The notes under the pieces: generated by a model | What the model saw: only the letters and a program-made list of their open reading frames with translations | Databases searched by the model: none | What the model was told of the DNA's origin: nothing | Program-made: the position numbers and the translations under genes | Assembly (NCBI RefSeq): GCF_020176695.1 | Contig: NZ_JAIWIA010000024.1 | Location: 62,001-126,000, forward strand | From: Massilia sp. MS-15 | GTDB lineage: Bacteria; Pseudomonadota; Gammaproteobacteria; Burkholderiales; Burkholderiaceae_D | Direction of reading: 5' to 3' | Length of the DNA stretch: 64,000 nucleotides | Part shown: piece by piece, positions 14,212-22,593 of the stretch | How the letters are laid out: every line of letters begins with the position of its first letter | Position numbering within the stretch: position 1 is the first letter of the stretch

Positions 14212-16443
14212 TTATTTCGCCGCAGTTCCGCCGAGGTTTTTCTTGAAGAAGGCCTCGATCAGGCCATATACATGGCGCTGGTTGGTCTTGCCCGAGATGC
14301 CGTGCTTGGCGCCTGGATAGGTCATCAGGTCGAACTGCACGTTACGCTTGACCAGCTCGTCGATCAGGCGGGTGGTGTTGGTGAACAGGACGTTATCGTC
14401 CGCCATGCCGTGAATCAGCAGCAGCGGCGACTTCATGCCATCCAGGTGCGCGAACACGCCGCTGCGCGCATATGCTTCCGGATCCGACTTCGGCGTGCCG
14501 CCCACGAACTGCTCGGTGTAGTGGGTGTCGTACAGTGCCCAGTCGGTCACCGGCGCCACGGACACGCCCATCGCGATCTTGTCCGACGCCGCCGACAGCA
14601 GGCGCAGGGTCATGAAGCCGCCATAGCTCCAGCCGAACACGCCGATGCGCTTCGGATCGACGAAGCTCTGCTTGGCCAGCCAGTCGATGCCGGTCACCTG
14701 GTCTTCGACCTCGTGCTTGCCGAGATTGTTGTAGATGACGTCGGTGAAGGCGCGCTCGCGGCGGCCCGAACCGCGGTTATCGAGGCGGAACACCACGAAG
14801 CCCTGCTGCGCCATGTACTGGTCAAAATAATTGCCCCAGGCACGGGTCACGCGCTGCGAGTGCGGACCGCCATAGGTGAACAGGAACACCGGGTAGCGCT
14901 TGCCTGCATCGAAATTGGCTGGCTTGATGATCGAATAGTGCAAGGTCTGGCCATCCTTGGCCTTCATCGTGCCGTATTCGGTCCGCAGGTGGTCCGCGAT
15001 GTACTTGCCGTACGGGTGGTTCGCGTTCAGTTCGTTCTTCTCGAGCCATTCCACCATCGTGCCGTCGGCGCGGCGGATCGACACTTGCGGCGGGGTGGTC
15101 GGGTTCGAGTAGGTATCGACGAAGATCTTGCCGTTCCCTGCGAACGAGGCATCGTGCCAGCCGTCGCCGGCCGTGATGCGGGTCGGCGCGGCAGCGTTGC
15201 TGCCGTCCAGCTTGAGCGCATAGGTCTGCTTGTCGATGATCGCATCCTTGCCCGACGACACATAGACCTTGCCGCCGGCTTCATCCACCGCCAGCACGCT
15301 GTCCACGCCCCAGTTGCCTTTCGACAGCGGAACCTGCAGCTTGCCATCCAGGCCGTAGAGGTAGAGGTGCTTGTAGCCGCTGCGCTCGGAAGCCCAGATG
15401 AAGGCTTTCCTGTTCTTCAGGAAGCGCAGGTCGTTGTGGATCTCGACCCAGGTCTTCGAGGTTTCGCTCAGGAGCGGGCGCTGGGCCAGGGTGTCGACGT
15501 CCACCGCCACCAGGTCGAGGCGCTTCTGGTCGCGCGTCTGGCGCTGGTAGACCAGGGTCTTGGCGTCGGCGCTGAAATCGGCGCGCACCAGGTAGATGTC
15601 CTTCTCGGCGCCGAGATCGACCTTGCGCTGCTGGCCGGTGGCCGGGTTGACGATCATCAGCTCGATCAGCACGTTCGGGTCGCCGGCGGCCGGGTAGTGC
15701 TGGTCGATCACTTCGGTGCGGTCGGCGAAGATCTCGAAGCGGCGCACCACCGGGACCGGCTTTTCATCATAGCGGCGGTAGGCGATCGCGGAATCGTCCG
15801 GCGCCCAGTAATAGCCGGTGTGCTGGTCCATCTCTTCCTGCGCGACGAATTCGGCCTCGCCGTTGTGGATGGTGCCTTTGCCATCGTTCGTCAGCTGGCG
15901 CTCGGCGCCGGTCTGCAGGTCGATCACGACCAGGTTCTGGTTGCGCACGAAGGAGACGTAGCGGCCCTTCGGCGAGATCTTCGGATCGGTCACGTTGCCC
16001 GAAGCCACCTTGCGCGGCGCGTCCGGTTTCGCCGCGTCGACCAGGAACAGGTCGCCGCCGATCGGCACCAAGAGCTGCTTGCCGTCCGGCGACCAGTTAT
16101 AGGTCAGGATACCCGATAGGCCGGCGGTACGGGCACGCTCGCGGCGCGCCTTTTCTTCCAGCGACAGCTCCTCGTTCGGCACCAGGCGCTTGGAATCGAC
16201 CAGGCGCTGCGTGCTCTTGGTCTTCATGTTGTATTCCCACAGGTCCAGCTGGTACTGGTTGTCGCTGCGGCCGCGCAGGAAGGTGACGCGTTCGCCGTCG
16301 GGCGACACGCGCAGGTTGCGCACGCCGGGGCCGGCCAGGGCTGGATCACCGTAGATGCGGTCCAGCGTCAGGCGTTCGGCCATGGCGGGAGCAGCCGCGA
16401 GGGCGACCGCGAAAGCGGTCGAGAGGAGCAGGGAAGGGCGCAT
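14212..16443 (-). CDS. S9 family peptidase, dipeptidyl-peptidase IV type
   Basis: A 743-residue serine peptidase with a signal peptide (about 1-20, ending APAMAE), an N-terminal beta-propeller (about 30-480, with repeats such as NLRVSPDGERVTFLRG and YNWSPDGKQLLVP) and a C-terminal alpha/beta hydrolase. The catalytic triad is Ser606 in GWSYGG, Asp682 in HGMADDNVLF and His714 in AKHGIS. The propeller contains YYWAPDDSAIAYRRYDE and a glutamate-bearing helix (VAQEEMDQHTGYYW) like the N-terminus-binding double-Glu motif of DPP-IV. Such enzymes remove X-Pro dipeptides from peptides. Start: ATG at 16443, where the signal peptide begins; the longer frame upstream lacks it. The third secreted peptidase in 10 kb. 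Confidence 0.92.
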   Translation of the reverse strand: MRPSLLLSTAFAVALAAAPAMAERLTLDRIYGDPALAGPGVRNLRVSPDGERVTFLRGRSDNQYQLDLWEYNMKTKSTQRLVDSKRLVPNEELSLEEKARRERARTAGLSGILTYNWSPDGKQLLVPIGGDLFLVDAAKPDAPRKVASGNVTDPKISPKGRYVSFVRNQNLVVIDLQTGAERQLTNDGKGTIHNGEAEFVAQEEMDQHTGYYWAPDDSAIAYRRYDEKPVPVVRRFEIFADRTEVIDQHYPAAGDPNVLIELMIVNPATGQQRKVDLGAEKDIYLVRADFSADAKTLVYQRQTRDQKRLDLVAVDVDTLAQRPLLSETSKTWVEIHNDLRFLKNRKAFIWASERSGYKHLYLYGLDGKLQVPLSKGNWGVDSVLAVDEAGGKVYVSSGKDAIIDKQTYALKLDGSNAAAPTRITAGDGWHDASFAGNGKIFVDTYSNPTTPPQVSIRRADGTMVEWLEKNELNANHPYGKYIADHLRTEYGTMKAKDGQTLHYSIIKPANFDAGKRYPVFLFTYGGPHSQRVTRAWGNYFDQYMAQQGFVVFRLDNRGSGRRERAFTDVIYNNLGKHEVEDQVTGIDWLAKQSFVDPKRIGVFGWSYGGFMTLRLLSAASDKIAMGVSVAPVTDWALYDTHYTEQFVGGTPKSDPEAYARSGVFAHLDGMKSPLLLIHGMADDNVLFTNTTRLIDELVKRNVQFDLMTYPGAKHGISGKTNQRHVYGLIEAFFKKNLGGTAAK

Positions 16444-16513
16444 GAGGTCTCTGATATAAATTAATTTACGACAACTGCGGAACGATACCAGAGACCGCCC
16501 CGAAAAGCTGTAA

Positions 16514-17944
16514 CTACACATGCGCCGCTACGTGTTCGCTTCCGCGGGGTGCCGCACCATCCCGGATGCGCTGGCGCGCCAGCTTCTCGAAGGACCAGGT
16601 GAGCAGCACCGCGGCGATGGTCAGTGCGACGACCAGGCCGATCCAGAAACCGGTGGTGGACATCGGCGCCGCCGGCGTCCACGGGAACCAGCCCGGCGCC
16701 AGGCCCAGGATGCAGCCGAGCGGCAGCGACACGCCCCAGAAGGCCAGCAGCTGGATGACCATCGGCGCGCGCGTCACCTGGTAGCCGCGGATCGCCGAGG
16801 CGGTTGCCACCTGGGTCGCGTCGGACAGCTGGAACAGGGCGGCCAGCAGCAGCAAGTGGGCGCAGGCGGCCTGCACCGCCGGGTCGGAGGTATAGACAGC
16901 CGCGATCTCCCAGCGGAAGATGGCGATGAACAGCGCTGACAGGGCGCCGAACGCCACCGACATGCCTACTCCCACCCAACCGACGAAGCGGGCGCGTACC
17001 GGATCGCCTTCGCCCATGGCCTGGCCGACCCGGGTCATCATGCCGATCGAGAAGCTGAGAGGCACCATGAACACCAGGGAGGCGAAGTTCAGGGCCACCT
17101 GGTGCGCCGACACGGCCACCACGCCGAAACGGGCTACAAGCAGGCTGATCAGGGCAAATGCGCTCACCTCGGCGAAATAGGTGACGCCGATCGGCAGGCC
17201 GAGGCGCAGCATGGCGCCGATCTCCTTCCAGTCCGGTCCTTCCCAGCCGGTGAAGGGATAGGTCATGCGGTAAGCCGGCGAAACCTTGACCCAGAAGACC
17301 ATGGCGCCCAGCATCAGCCACATGCCCACGGCCGTGGACACCGCGCAGCCGACCGCGCCCAGGCGCGGGAAGCCCCAGTTACCATAGACCAGCAGCCAGT
17401 TCGACAGCACGTTGAACAGCAGTCCGAAAATGGCGATCCACATGATCGGCTTGGTCTGGTTGATGCTGGTCGTGTAGCCATACAGGGCGCGGTAGCAGGC
17501 GAAGGCCGGCATGCCAACGCTGATCACATGCAGGAACAGCGCGGCGCGGTCGGCCACGTGCTGGTCCAGCCCGACATGGTCGAACAGCAGGGTGCACAGG
17601 TTGGCGAACAGCATGGCGAGCAGGCCCACGAGCAGGCCCTTCCACATCGACTGGCGCACGGAGTGCGGGATCTGGTCGTAGCGCGCGGCGCCGATTTCGT
17701 GGGCGACCACGGTATTGATCGCCATCATGGTACCCATCACGGTCACCAGCACGATTGACCAGATCGAGGTGCCGAGCGAGACGGCGGCCAGTTCCTCGGC
17801 GCTGACGTGGCCCGTCATGGCCACGTCGGCCACGCCCATGCCGACGGTGGCCAGCTGGCCGACCAGCATCGGCCAGGACAGGCGCCACAGGGTGGCGATT
17901 TCGGCGCGTACCGGCGCGGCGTGGGCGGGTGGGGGGCTGGTCAT
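16514..17944 (-). CDS. MATE family efflux transporter (NorM-like)
   Basis: A 476-residue protein with 12 predicted membrane helices in two six-helix halves. Family marks are WPMLVGQLATVGMGVADVAM (helix 1), the GHVSAEELAAVSLG turn, ALRLGLPIGVTYFAEVS at the start of the second half and QVALNFASLVFMVPLSFSIG. MATE proteins export cationic drugs and metabolites using Na+ or H+ gradients. Start: the ATG at 17942-17944 is followed by a polar Pro/Ala N-terminus and then helix 1; the longer upstream frame is a shadow of the DJ-1 gene. It is divergent from the DJ-1 gene with 136 bases between them. Confidence 0.92.
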   Translation of the reverse strand: MTSPPPAHAAPVRAEIATLWRLSWPMLVGQLATVGMGVADVAMTGHVSAEELAAVSLGTSIWSIVLVTVMGTMMAINTVVAHEIGAARYDQIPHSVRQSMWKGLLVGLLAMLFANLCTLLFDHVGLDQHVADRAALFLHVISVGMPAFACYRALYGYTTSINQTKPIMWIAIFGLLFNVLSNWLLVYGNWGFPRLGAVGCAVSTAVGMWLMLGAMVFWVKVSPAYRMTYPFTGWEGPDWKEIGAMLRLGLPIGVTYFAEVSAFALISLLVARFGVVAVSAHQVALNFASLVFMVPLSFSIGMMTRVGQAMGEGDPVRARFVGWVGVGMSVAFGALSALFIAIFRWEIAAVYTSDPAVQAACAHLLLLAALFQLSDATQVATASAIRGYQVTRAPMVIQLLAFWGVSLPLGCILGLAPGWFPWTPAAPMSTTGFWIGLVVALTIAAVLLTWSFEKLARQRIRDGAAPRGSEHVAAHV

Positions 17945-18080
17945 GTTCTTCGATGCTTGTTCTGGTAAGCCCGCCATTCTACTGGCTTGCGGAGGCGTGC
18001 GAGCGCGCCATGCGCGCGACGTCCGGGGTGGGGCCGACCTACAATCGTTCCATATATTCATGAACCAGACAGGAGGACAT

Positions 18081-18704
18081 ATGAACGAACAACTGGGTGG
18101 CGGCGACCATCTGGACCTGGTCAGCGAAAAGGACCTGGTGGGCCGGCGCGTGGCGGTCCTGATGACCGACGGCGTCGAGCAGGTCGAGTACACCGCCCCG
18201 CGCAGCTTCCTGGAAGGGAAGGGCGTGCAGGTCACGCTGATCTCGCCCAAGCGCGCGGGCGAGGAAGTACAGGGCATGAACCACGACCAGCCGGGCGAGC
18301 GCTTCAAGGTGGAACTGGGCCTGGACCAGGCCGACGTGAAGGATTTCGATGCGCTGCTGCTGCCGGGCGGCGAGGAAAATCCGAAGCAGCTGCGCCGGAT
18401 CCCCGAAGCGATCGCCTTCATCAAGGCCTTCGACGAGGCCGACAAGCCGATCGCCGCGATCTGCCACGGACCATGGCCGCTGATCGATGCCGGCATCGCG
18501 CAATCGAAGCACCTCACCAGCTATCCGGCGATCCAGGACGACCTGAAGGCGGCGGGGGCGGAATGGACGGATGACGAGGTGGTGGTGGACGGCAAACTGG
18601 TCACTAGCCGCAAGCCGGAGGACATTCCGGCGTTCAACGAGGCGCTGATGAAGGAGTTGATGGTGATCCAGCAGGCGGGGTCGGATCCGGGGCCGACGTC
18701 CTGA
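18081..18704 (+). CDS. DJ-1/PfpI family protein (YhbO/general stress protein 18-like)
   Basis: A 207-residue class I glutamine-amidotransferase-like protein. The nucleophile elbow is AAICHGPWPL with Cys128, the acid is Glu in DGVEQVEY, and LLLPGGEENPKQLR supplies the oxyanion-loop segment. The pattern is that of PfpI/YhbO/YajL proteins, which act as stress-induced deglycases or methylglyoxal-related hydrolases; the deglycase activity is debated. An extra N-terminal stretch of about 20 residues precedes the fold. Start: ATG at 18081, spaced 4 bases from a strong AGGAGG. Monocistronic and divergent from the MATE exporter. Confidence 0.85.
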   Translation: MNEQLGGGDHLDLVSEKDLVGRRVAVLMTDGVEQVEYTAPRSFLEGKGVQVTLISPKRAGEEVQGMNHDQPGERFKVELGLDQADVKDFDALLLPGGEENPKQLRRIPEAIAFIKAFDEADKPIAAICHGPWPLIDAGIAQSKHLTSYPAIQDDLKAAGAEWTDDEVVVDGKLVTSRKPEDIPAFNEALMKELMVIQQAGSDPGPTS

Positions 18705-18928
18705 GGTGGATGCGGGCGCCGGATCCGCCGTGCAGGTGAGCCTGGGTGCCGACAGATACCCCGGGTCCTGAGCAAGCTGGGCATCCTGCTCCGGCTTGCC
18801 CGGCGGGTGCCGCTCCAGGCCGCGCGGCGCCACCGGATACGTGGTCTCTCCTGCGCCGGCCGTTGACCGCCGCCAAGTTGCCGTCAACACTGGCCTGTCA
18901 CCATGCTTCCTCACATCGCGGAGGCAAC

Positions 18929-19039
18929 ATGGGCTACTTCATCTATTCCGGTACGGTCGAGCAGCTTCAGGGGCGCAAGCCATTCCGAGGCGGAGAGTGC
19001 GTGGCCCTGGTACGGGAAGCAGCGAACGTCGGGCACTGA
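18929..19039 (+). pseudogene. truncated BPSL0067-type amidase gene (N-terminal remnant)
   Basis: A 36-codon frame with a good GGAGG ribosome site. It encodes MGYFIYSGTVEQLQGRK and then GGECVALVREA, matching the N-terminal part and Cys-containing helix of BPSL0067 family proteins (CHAP/NlpC-like peptidoglycan amidases, several linked to type VI secretion). Family members are roughly three to five times longer; here a TGA follows VREAANVGH and no other frame resumes the family. The His/acid residues needed for catalysis are therefore missing. A probable deletion joins this fragment almost directly to the STY0301-like gene. The family identification rests on a short match. Confidence 0.5.
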
Positions 19040-19071
19040 CAATGCCGCCAGTTCTAAGCGCGTGCGCACGA

Positions 19072-19407
19072 ATGAAGTTCGCAATCCTGTCCTTTTCGCT
19101 TATCGCCTACGGTGCCCAGGCCGAGGTCTTCAAGTGCCCGGCCGTGCACCAGGGAGCGCGCCTGATCGGTGCGGGTATGCATGAGGGCAGGCAGAAGGAA
19201 GCGGAATTGATGGGCGCGTCCAGGAAGGTGCCTGGCGGGATCGATGCGGACTTTGGATTCAAGCACGGCGATGTGAAGTGGTTGGCCTGCCAGTACGAGC
19301 CGAAAACGGTACGTTGGTACCGGGTGAGTCTGGCCGCGACCCGGTGCGAGCTGAGGCAGCGCGGGGATGCGCCTGGAAAGGTAGCCGCGACGGTGCGATG
19401 CAACTGA
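19072..19407 (+). CDS. STY0301-like secreted protein
   Basis: A 111-residue protein with a signal peptide (MKFAILSFSLIAYGAQA, cleavage before EVFKCP). The mature part has four cysteines placed as in the STY0301 family: a first Cys in FKCP at the N-terminus, WLACQYE in the middle, and TRCEL plus a C-terminal VRC. The STY0301 fold is a small beta protein whose function is not established; its layout recalls periplasmic inhibitor proteins. An upstream in-frame ATG at 19042 would add ten residues; 19072 is preferred because the signal peptide starts there. It begins 32 bases after the amidase remnant. It could be the surviving immunity-like partner (inference). Confidence 0.5.
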   Translation: MKFAILSFSLIAYGAQAEVFKCPAVHQGARLIGAGMHEGRQKEAELMGASRKVPGGIDADFGFKHGDVKWLACQYEPKTVRWYRVSLAATRCELRQRGDAPGKVAATVRCN

Positions 19408-19443
19408 ATCGGCTGCGTGGATGGCCGCTTGTTTCGCGAGAAC

Positions 19444-19551
19444 ATGAGCGGCGGAGTTACCGCTAACCGCAGGACCGGCGCGCCCACGTATTGCTGCCGC
19501 AAGTGCCTGAAGAAGCCGGGTCAGTGTTGCAACGCAAGCGTTAAACGTTAA
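19444..19551 (+). CDS. possible 35-residue cysteine-rich peptide
   Basis: ATG to TAA, 35 codons, with five cysteines in a CC-x2-C-x6-CC pattern (YCCRKCLKKPGQCC) and a net positive charge. The ribosome site is weak (GCGAGA). It could be a genuine micro-protein, or the tail of a gene broken by the same event that truncated the neighbouring amidase gene. I recognise no family. Confidence 0.25.
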   Translation: MSGGVTANRRTGAPTYCCRKCLKKPGQCCNASVKR

Positions 19552-19593
19552 AGAAAGCCGAAAACTTGGACACGAAACCAGATCAGGCGCATT

Positions 19594-19630
19594 GAAAAAG
19601 GAAAAGCCACTGACGAATCAGCGGCTTTTC
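19594..19630 (-). terminator. rho-independent terminator of ssrA
   Basis: On the minus strand GAAAAGCC-n-CTGA / TCAG-n-GGCTTTTC forms a 12-bp interrupted stem followed by a T-rich CTTTTTC tract, starting 10 bases past the tmRNA 3' end. Confidence 0.85.
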
Positions 19631-19639
19631 GGAAGAGGT

Positions 19640-19998
19640 TGGTGGAGGCGGCGGGAATCGAACCCGCGTCCGCAAGCACTCTACAGACAGTTCTACATAC
19701 TTAGCACTATCAATTAATTTAACCTGGACAACGGGGATGTGCACCCTTTGGACAGGCGAGTCACCTATTATTTAACAGTCGACCAAGTGACCCAGCCTAC
19801 TGCGAGCCCCTGTAAATGAGTCCACGAACCTTGCGGTACACCCCAGGGGCGAGGTGTTGTGGACCTAGCAGCAATTAAGCTGCGAGTGCGTACGAGTTAT
19901 CGTTTGCAGTTATTGATTTCTGGATGTATTTACGAGGTAACCAGTCCTCGGTATGCCCTGCGCTGCTTTGCAACCCACGTCGAAACCAGGTCGCCCCC
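19640..19998 (-). ncRNA. ssrA: transfer-messenger RNA (tmRNA)
   Basis: A one-piece tmRNA of about 359 nt. The 3' end reads as a tRNA-like T arm and acceptor ending in CCA (GGTTCGATTCCCGCCGCC then TCCACCA). The 5' end GGGGGCGACCTGG pairs with it. The internal tag frame at 19878-19907 encodes ANDNSYALAA and is followed by TAA (19875-19877), the expected proteolysis tag ending LAA. tmRNA with SmpB releases stalled ribosomes and tags the nascent chain for degradation. A TACAAT -10-like element (minus strand, 20013-20018) lies upstream, without a clear -35. Ends were placed by acceptor-stem pairing. Confidence 0.97.
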
Positions 19999-20163
19999 AA
20001 CGAGAGGACTTCATTGTACTGCAATTCGGCGCCGGATGCAGCTTGCATGCTTAGGCCGCGCTTAATGTCAAGTAGGACCGAAGATACCCTCACTTCATGC
20101 GAGAAGTGCAATATCATGGCCCGGCTACACGGTCGGTATCCGCTTCTTTCGACAAGGATGAAC

Positions 20164-21021
20164 ATGGTTTGCATCGTCTGCGGTAACACCCAAACAGCCG
20201 GTATCGCGGCGTGGCACGCTACCTGTCCGGCATGCCATTACGAAAGTGCGGCGCTCTCCGTCGCCATCAACAAGCCCACCGACGTCGAGATCAACGAGGC
20301 CGAGCGCGAGGCGGCGCTGAAGGCCCTGCGGCTCGAGAATTTCCGCGCCATCGTGCAGTACGCCAGGCGCCATGCGCGCCCCGGGGCGCGCAGCCTGCTC
20401 GACGTGGGCAGCGCCCATGGCTGGTTCCTGGAAACGGCGCGCGAGGATTTCGCGGTGCTCGGCATCGAGCCGGATGCCGTGGTCGGATCGCGCGCAGCCA
20501 GCCGTGGCCTGCCGGTGCGGGCTGGCTTCTTCCCGGACGTGTTGCAGGACGACGAGCGCTTCGACGTCATCGTTTTCAACGACGTCATCGAACATATCCC
20601 GGATATCCGCAGCGCCCTCGACGCCTGCCGGCAGCACCTGGAGCAGGACGGCATCCTGATCCTTAACCTGCCGAGCAGCCGCGGCTTCTTCTACCGCTTT
20701 TCGAAATGCATGGCCCGGCTGGGCTGGCGCATGCCGTTCGAGCGCCTGTGGCAGAAGGACATGCCTTCTCCGCATGTCCACTATTTCAGCCCGGCCAACC
20801 TGGCGACGCTGGTGGCGGGGCAGGGCTTCGAGCTGGTCGACTGCGCCGAGCTGCCGGCCCTGCGCGCCAAGGGCCTGCGCGAGCGCCTGAGCTATGCCGG
20901 CAAGGTATCGCCGCTGTCCTTGTGGCTGCAGTACCTCGCGGTCATGTGCGCGATTCCCGTGCTGAGGATCTTCCCCAGCGACATCATCGTTTGCATCTTC
21001 CGAAAAAAAACCGCAGGCTGA
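20164..21021 (+). CDS. SAM-dependent methyltransferase with N-terminal zinc ribbon
   Basis: A 285-residue protein. Residues about 3-22 form a CxxC-x14-CxxC zinc ribbon (CIVCGN ... CPACHY). The methyltransferase domain follows, with motif I LLDVGSAHGWFLETA and post-motif II FDVIVFNDVIEHIPD, the Methyltransf_23 arrangement with an IEHI signature. The C-terminal part (HVHYFSPANLATLVAGQGF) is typical of methyltransferases in surface-polysaccharide clusters, but no such cluster is here. Start: ATG 20164 lies 5 bases after AAGGA, better placed than the ATG at 20158. The last codons (RKKTAG) are built from the opposing gene's terminator. Substrate unknown. Confidence 0.82.
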   Translation: MVCIVCGNTQTAGIAAWHATCPACHYESAALSVAINKPTDVEINEAEREAALKALRLENFRAIVQYARRHARPGARSLLDVGSAHGWFLETAREDFAVLGIEPDAVVGSRAASRGLPVRAGFFPDVLQDDERFDVIVFNDVIEHIPDIRSALDACRQHLEQDGILILNLPSSRGFFYRFSKCMARLGWRMPFERLWQKDMPSPHVHYFSPANLATLVAGQGFELVDCAELPALRAKGLRERLSYAGKVSPLSLWLQYLAVMCAIPVLRIFPSDIIVCIFRKKTAG

Positions 21022-21036
21022 CTGCGCCTGCGGTTT
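21003..21036 (-). terminator. bidirectional terminator overlapping a coding end
   Basis: CCGCAGG / CCTGCGG stem extended by AAA/TTT. The minus strand reads into a run of eight T, making this chiefly the terminator of the glycine-zipper gene. The plus-strand methyltransferase ends inside the stem. Confidence 0.85.
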
Positions 21037-21055
21037 CTGGTAAAGGGGAAGCGGC

Positions 21056-21724
21056 TTAGCGGTTGCGGTTGGCGATCTCGTTGCCGAGCATGCCGCCACC
21101 GATGATGCCGGCCACGGTCGCCAGTTTCTTGCCATTGCCGCCGCCGATCTGGTTGCCGATCAGGCCGCCGATCACGGCGCCGGTGCCGATGCCGACATAG
21201 TTCGGCTGGGCCGGTGCCGGTGCCGGCGCCGCCTGCTGCACGTAGCGCGGCTCGCTCGGCTTGGCATGCACCACGCGGGTTTTCTCGACCACTTTCACGA
21301 CCGGCTTTTCGCGGATCACTTCCTTGACCACCACCGGGGCCGGCTGCGGCGCCGGCTGCACATAGGCGACCGGCTGGGCGGCGGCGACCGGCATGGCCAG
21401 CTGCGGCGCGGTGCCGGCGGCGAGCTGGGTCGCCAGTTGCGGTGTCACCGGCGTGGCCGACAGCGGCGCGCTGGCCGGCTGGGCTTGCAGCGCGGCGGCC
21501 GGCACCATCACGACCTGGCCCTGGGCGTTCGTCATCGGGACCATGCCCGGCTGGTTGTAGGGCGTGGTGGCGGCCAGCGGGGCTGGCGGCAGGTCGGCGG
21601 CGCTCTTCGAGCTCGGCAGCAGGCCGGTGATGGCGGCGGCGCCGGTCAGGCTGACGATGACGACCGAGACGGCGGCGGCGGCCATCAGCGGGTGGATGCG
21701 GTTAAGGCCTTGGGTAGTTTGCAT
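21056..21724 (-). CDS. glycine-zipper 2TM domain protein
   Basis: A 222-residue protein. An N-terminal membrane anchor (about 13-36: LMAAAAVSVVIVSLTGAAAI) is followed by a long Ala/Pro/Val-rich periplasmic linker with the repeats KPVVKVVEKTRVV. The C-terminal glycine-zipper module is GTGAVIGGLIGNQIGGGNGK and VAGIIGGGMLGNEIA (the Rick_17kDa/SlyB-type 2TM domain). Such proteins sit in the envelope and are often stress-induced; their molecular role is unclear. The protein has no lipobox, so it is anchored by the N-terminal helix. The bidirectional terminator follows at once. Confidence 0.82.
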   Translation of the reverse strand: MQTTQGLNRIHPLMAAAAVSVVIVSLTGAAAITGLLPSSKSAADLPPAPLAATTPYNQPGMVPMTNAQGQVVMVPAAALQAQPASAPLSATPVTPQLATQLAAGTAPQLAMPVAAAQPVAYVQPAPQPAPVVVKEVIREKPVVKVVEKTRVVHAKPSEPRYVQQAAPAPAPAQPNYVGIGTGAVIGGLIGNQIGGGNGKKLATVAGIIGGGMLGNEIANRNR

Positions 21725-21865
21725 GTTCTTCTCCGTAAGACGTTGTGTTGTCGTATGGGAGTAGATTACCGGCGAGCACGACCCGGAACTAGACCTGAGC
21801 CTGTATCAGTCGTAAAGAGATGTAAGCGGGCCGAGAGCTGTCCGGCCCGTTGCGAGGAAGGGGAA

Positions 21866-22576
21866 TCAGGCGGCCGGCTCGGCCGCCAGGCGTGCGGCGT
21901 CGAGCACGCTGCGCAGGGTTTGCAACAGGTCGGTGGGGGTGTCGAGCAGGTAGTGCGCACCCCAGGTGGATGGCTCGACGGCGCCGCAGTAGCCCCAGTT
22001 GCAGGCCACGGTGACCATCCCGGCGGCATGGCCGGCTTCGACATCGCGCTTGTCGTCACCGACATACCAGCATTGTTCCGGCGCCACGCCCAGGCGGCGC
22101 GCGCCTTCCAGCAGCGGGGCCGGGTGGGGCTTGGGAAAGCCGGTGGTGTCACCGGACACCACGCAGCCCGCATGCGACAGGCCGATCTGCGGGATCAGCG
22201 GATCGGTGAAGCGGGCCGGCTTGTTGGTGACGATGCCCCAGCTCATGCCGGCCTGTTCGATCCCGTACAGCAGTTCGGTCACGCCCCCGAACAGCGAACT
22301 GTGCACGGCCATGGTTTCCTGGTAGCGGTCGAACCACTGCATGCGCAGCTCTTCGTAACCCTCGTCGCCCGGCGCCAGCCCGAAGGCCGCACCGATCATG
22401 CCGCGCGCGCCGGCGGAGGCGGTGGGACGCAGCACCGAATACGGGGTCGGCGGCAGGCCGCGCTCGGTGCGCAGCCAGTTGACGGCGGCCGCGAGGTCGG
22501 GCGCGGTGTCGGCCAGGGTGCCATCGAGGTCGAACAGGATGGCACGCGGTGCCGGCAGGACGGTCGGGAGAGTCAT
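21866..22576 (-). CDS. gph: HAD hydrolase, phosphoglycolate phosphatase type
   Basis: A 236-residue HAD phosphatase: motif I FDLDGTLADTAPDL (nucleophile Asp and general acid Asp), motif II GIVTNKP, the motif III lysine in GFPKPHPAPL, and motif IV YVGDDKRDVEAG. The cap domain carries TASAGARGMIGAAFG, the region that in Gph reads R...GxGxxxL. Together with its position directly after ubiG (a conserved ubiG-gph pair) this supports 2-phosphoglycolate phosphatase, which salvages a DNA-repair by-product. It begins 17 bases after the ubiG stop, so the two are co-transcribed. Specificity within the HAD family is inferred from context. Confidence 0.88.
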   Translation of the reverse strand: MTLPTVLPAPRAILFDLDGTLADTAPDLAAAVNWLRTERGLPPTPYSVLRPTASAGARGMIGAAFGLAPGDEGYEELRMQWFDRYQETMAVHSSLFGGVTELLYGIEQAGMSWGIVTNKPARFTDPLIPQIGLSHAGCVVSGDTTGFPKPHPAPLLEGARRLGVAPEQCWYVGDDKRDVEAGHAAGMVTVACNWGYCGAVEPSTWGAHYLLDTPTDLLQTLRSVLDAARLAAEPAA

Positions 22577-22593
22577 GTGGAAAAGGCGAAAGG

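Noticed and set aside
19640..19700. tRNA-like 3' end near 19640 on the minus strand
   Set aside because: It is the acceptor and T arm of tmRNA, shown by the tag frame and the 5' partner sequence; no separate tRNA.
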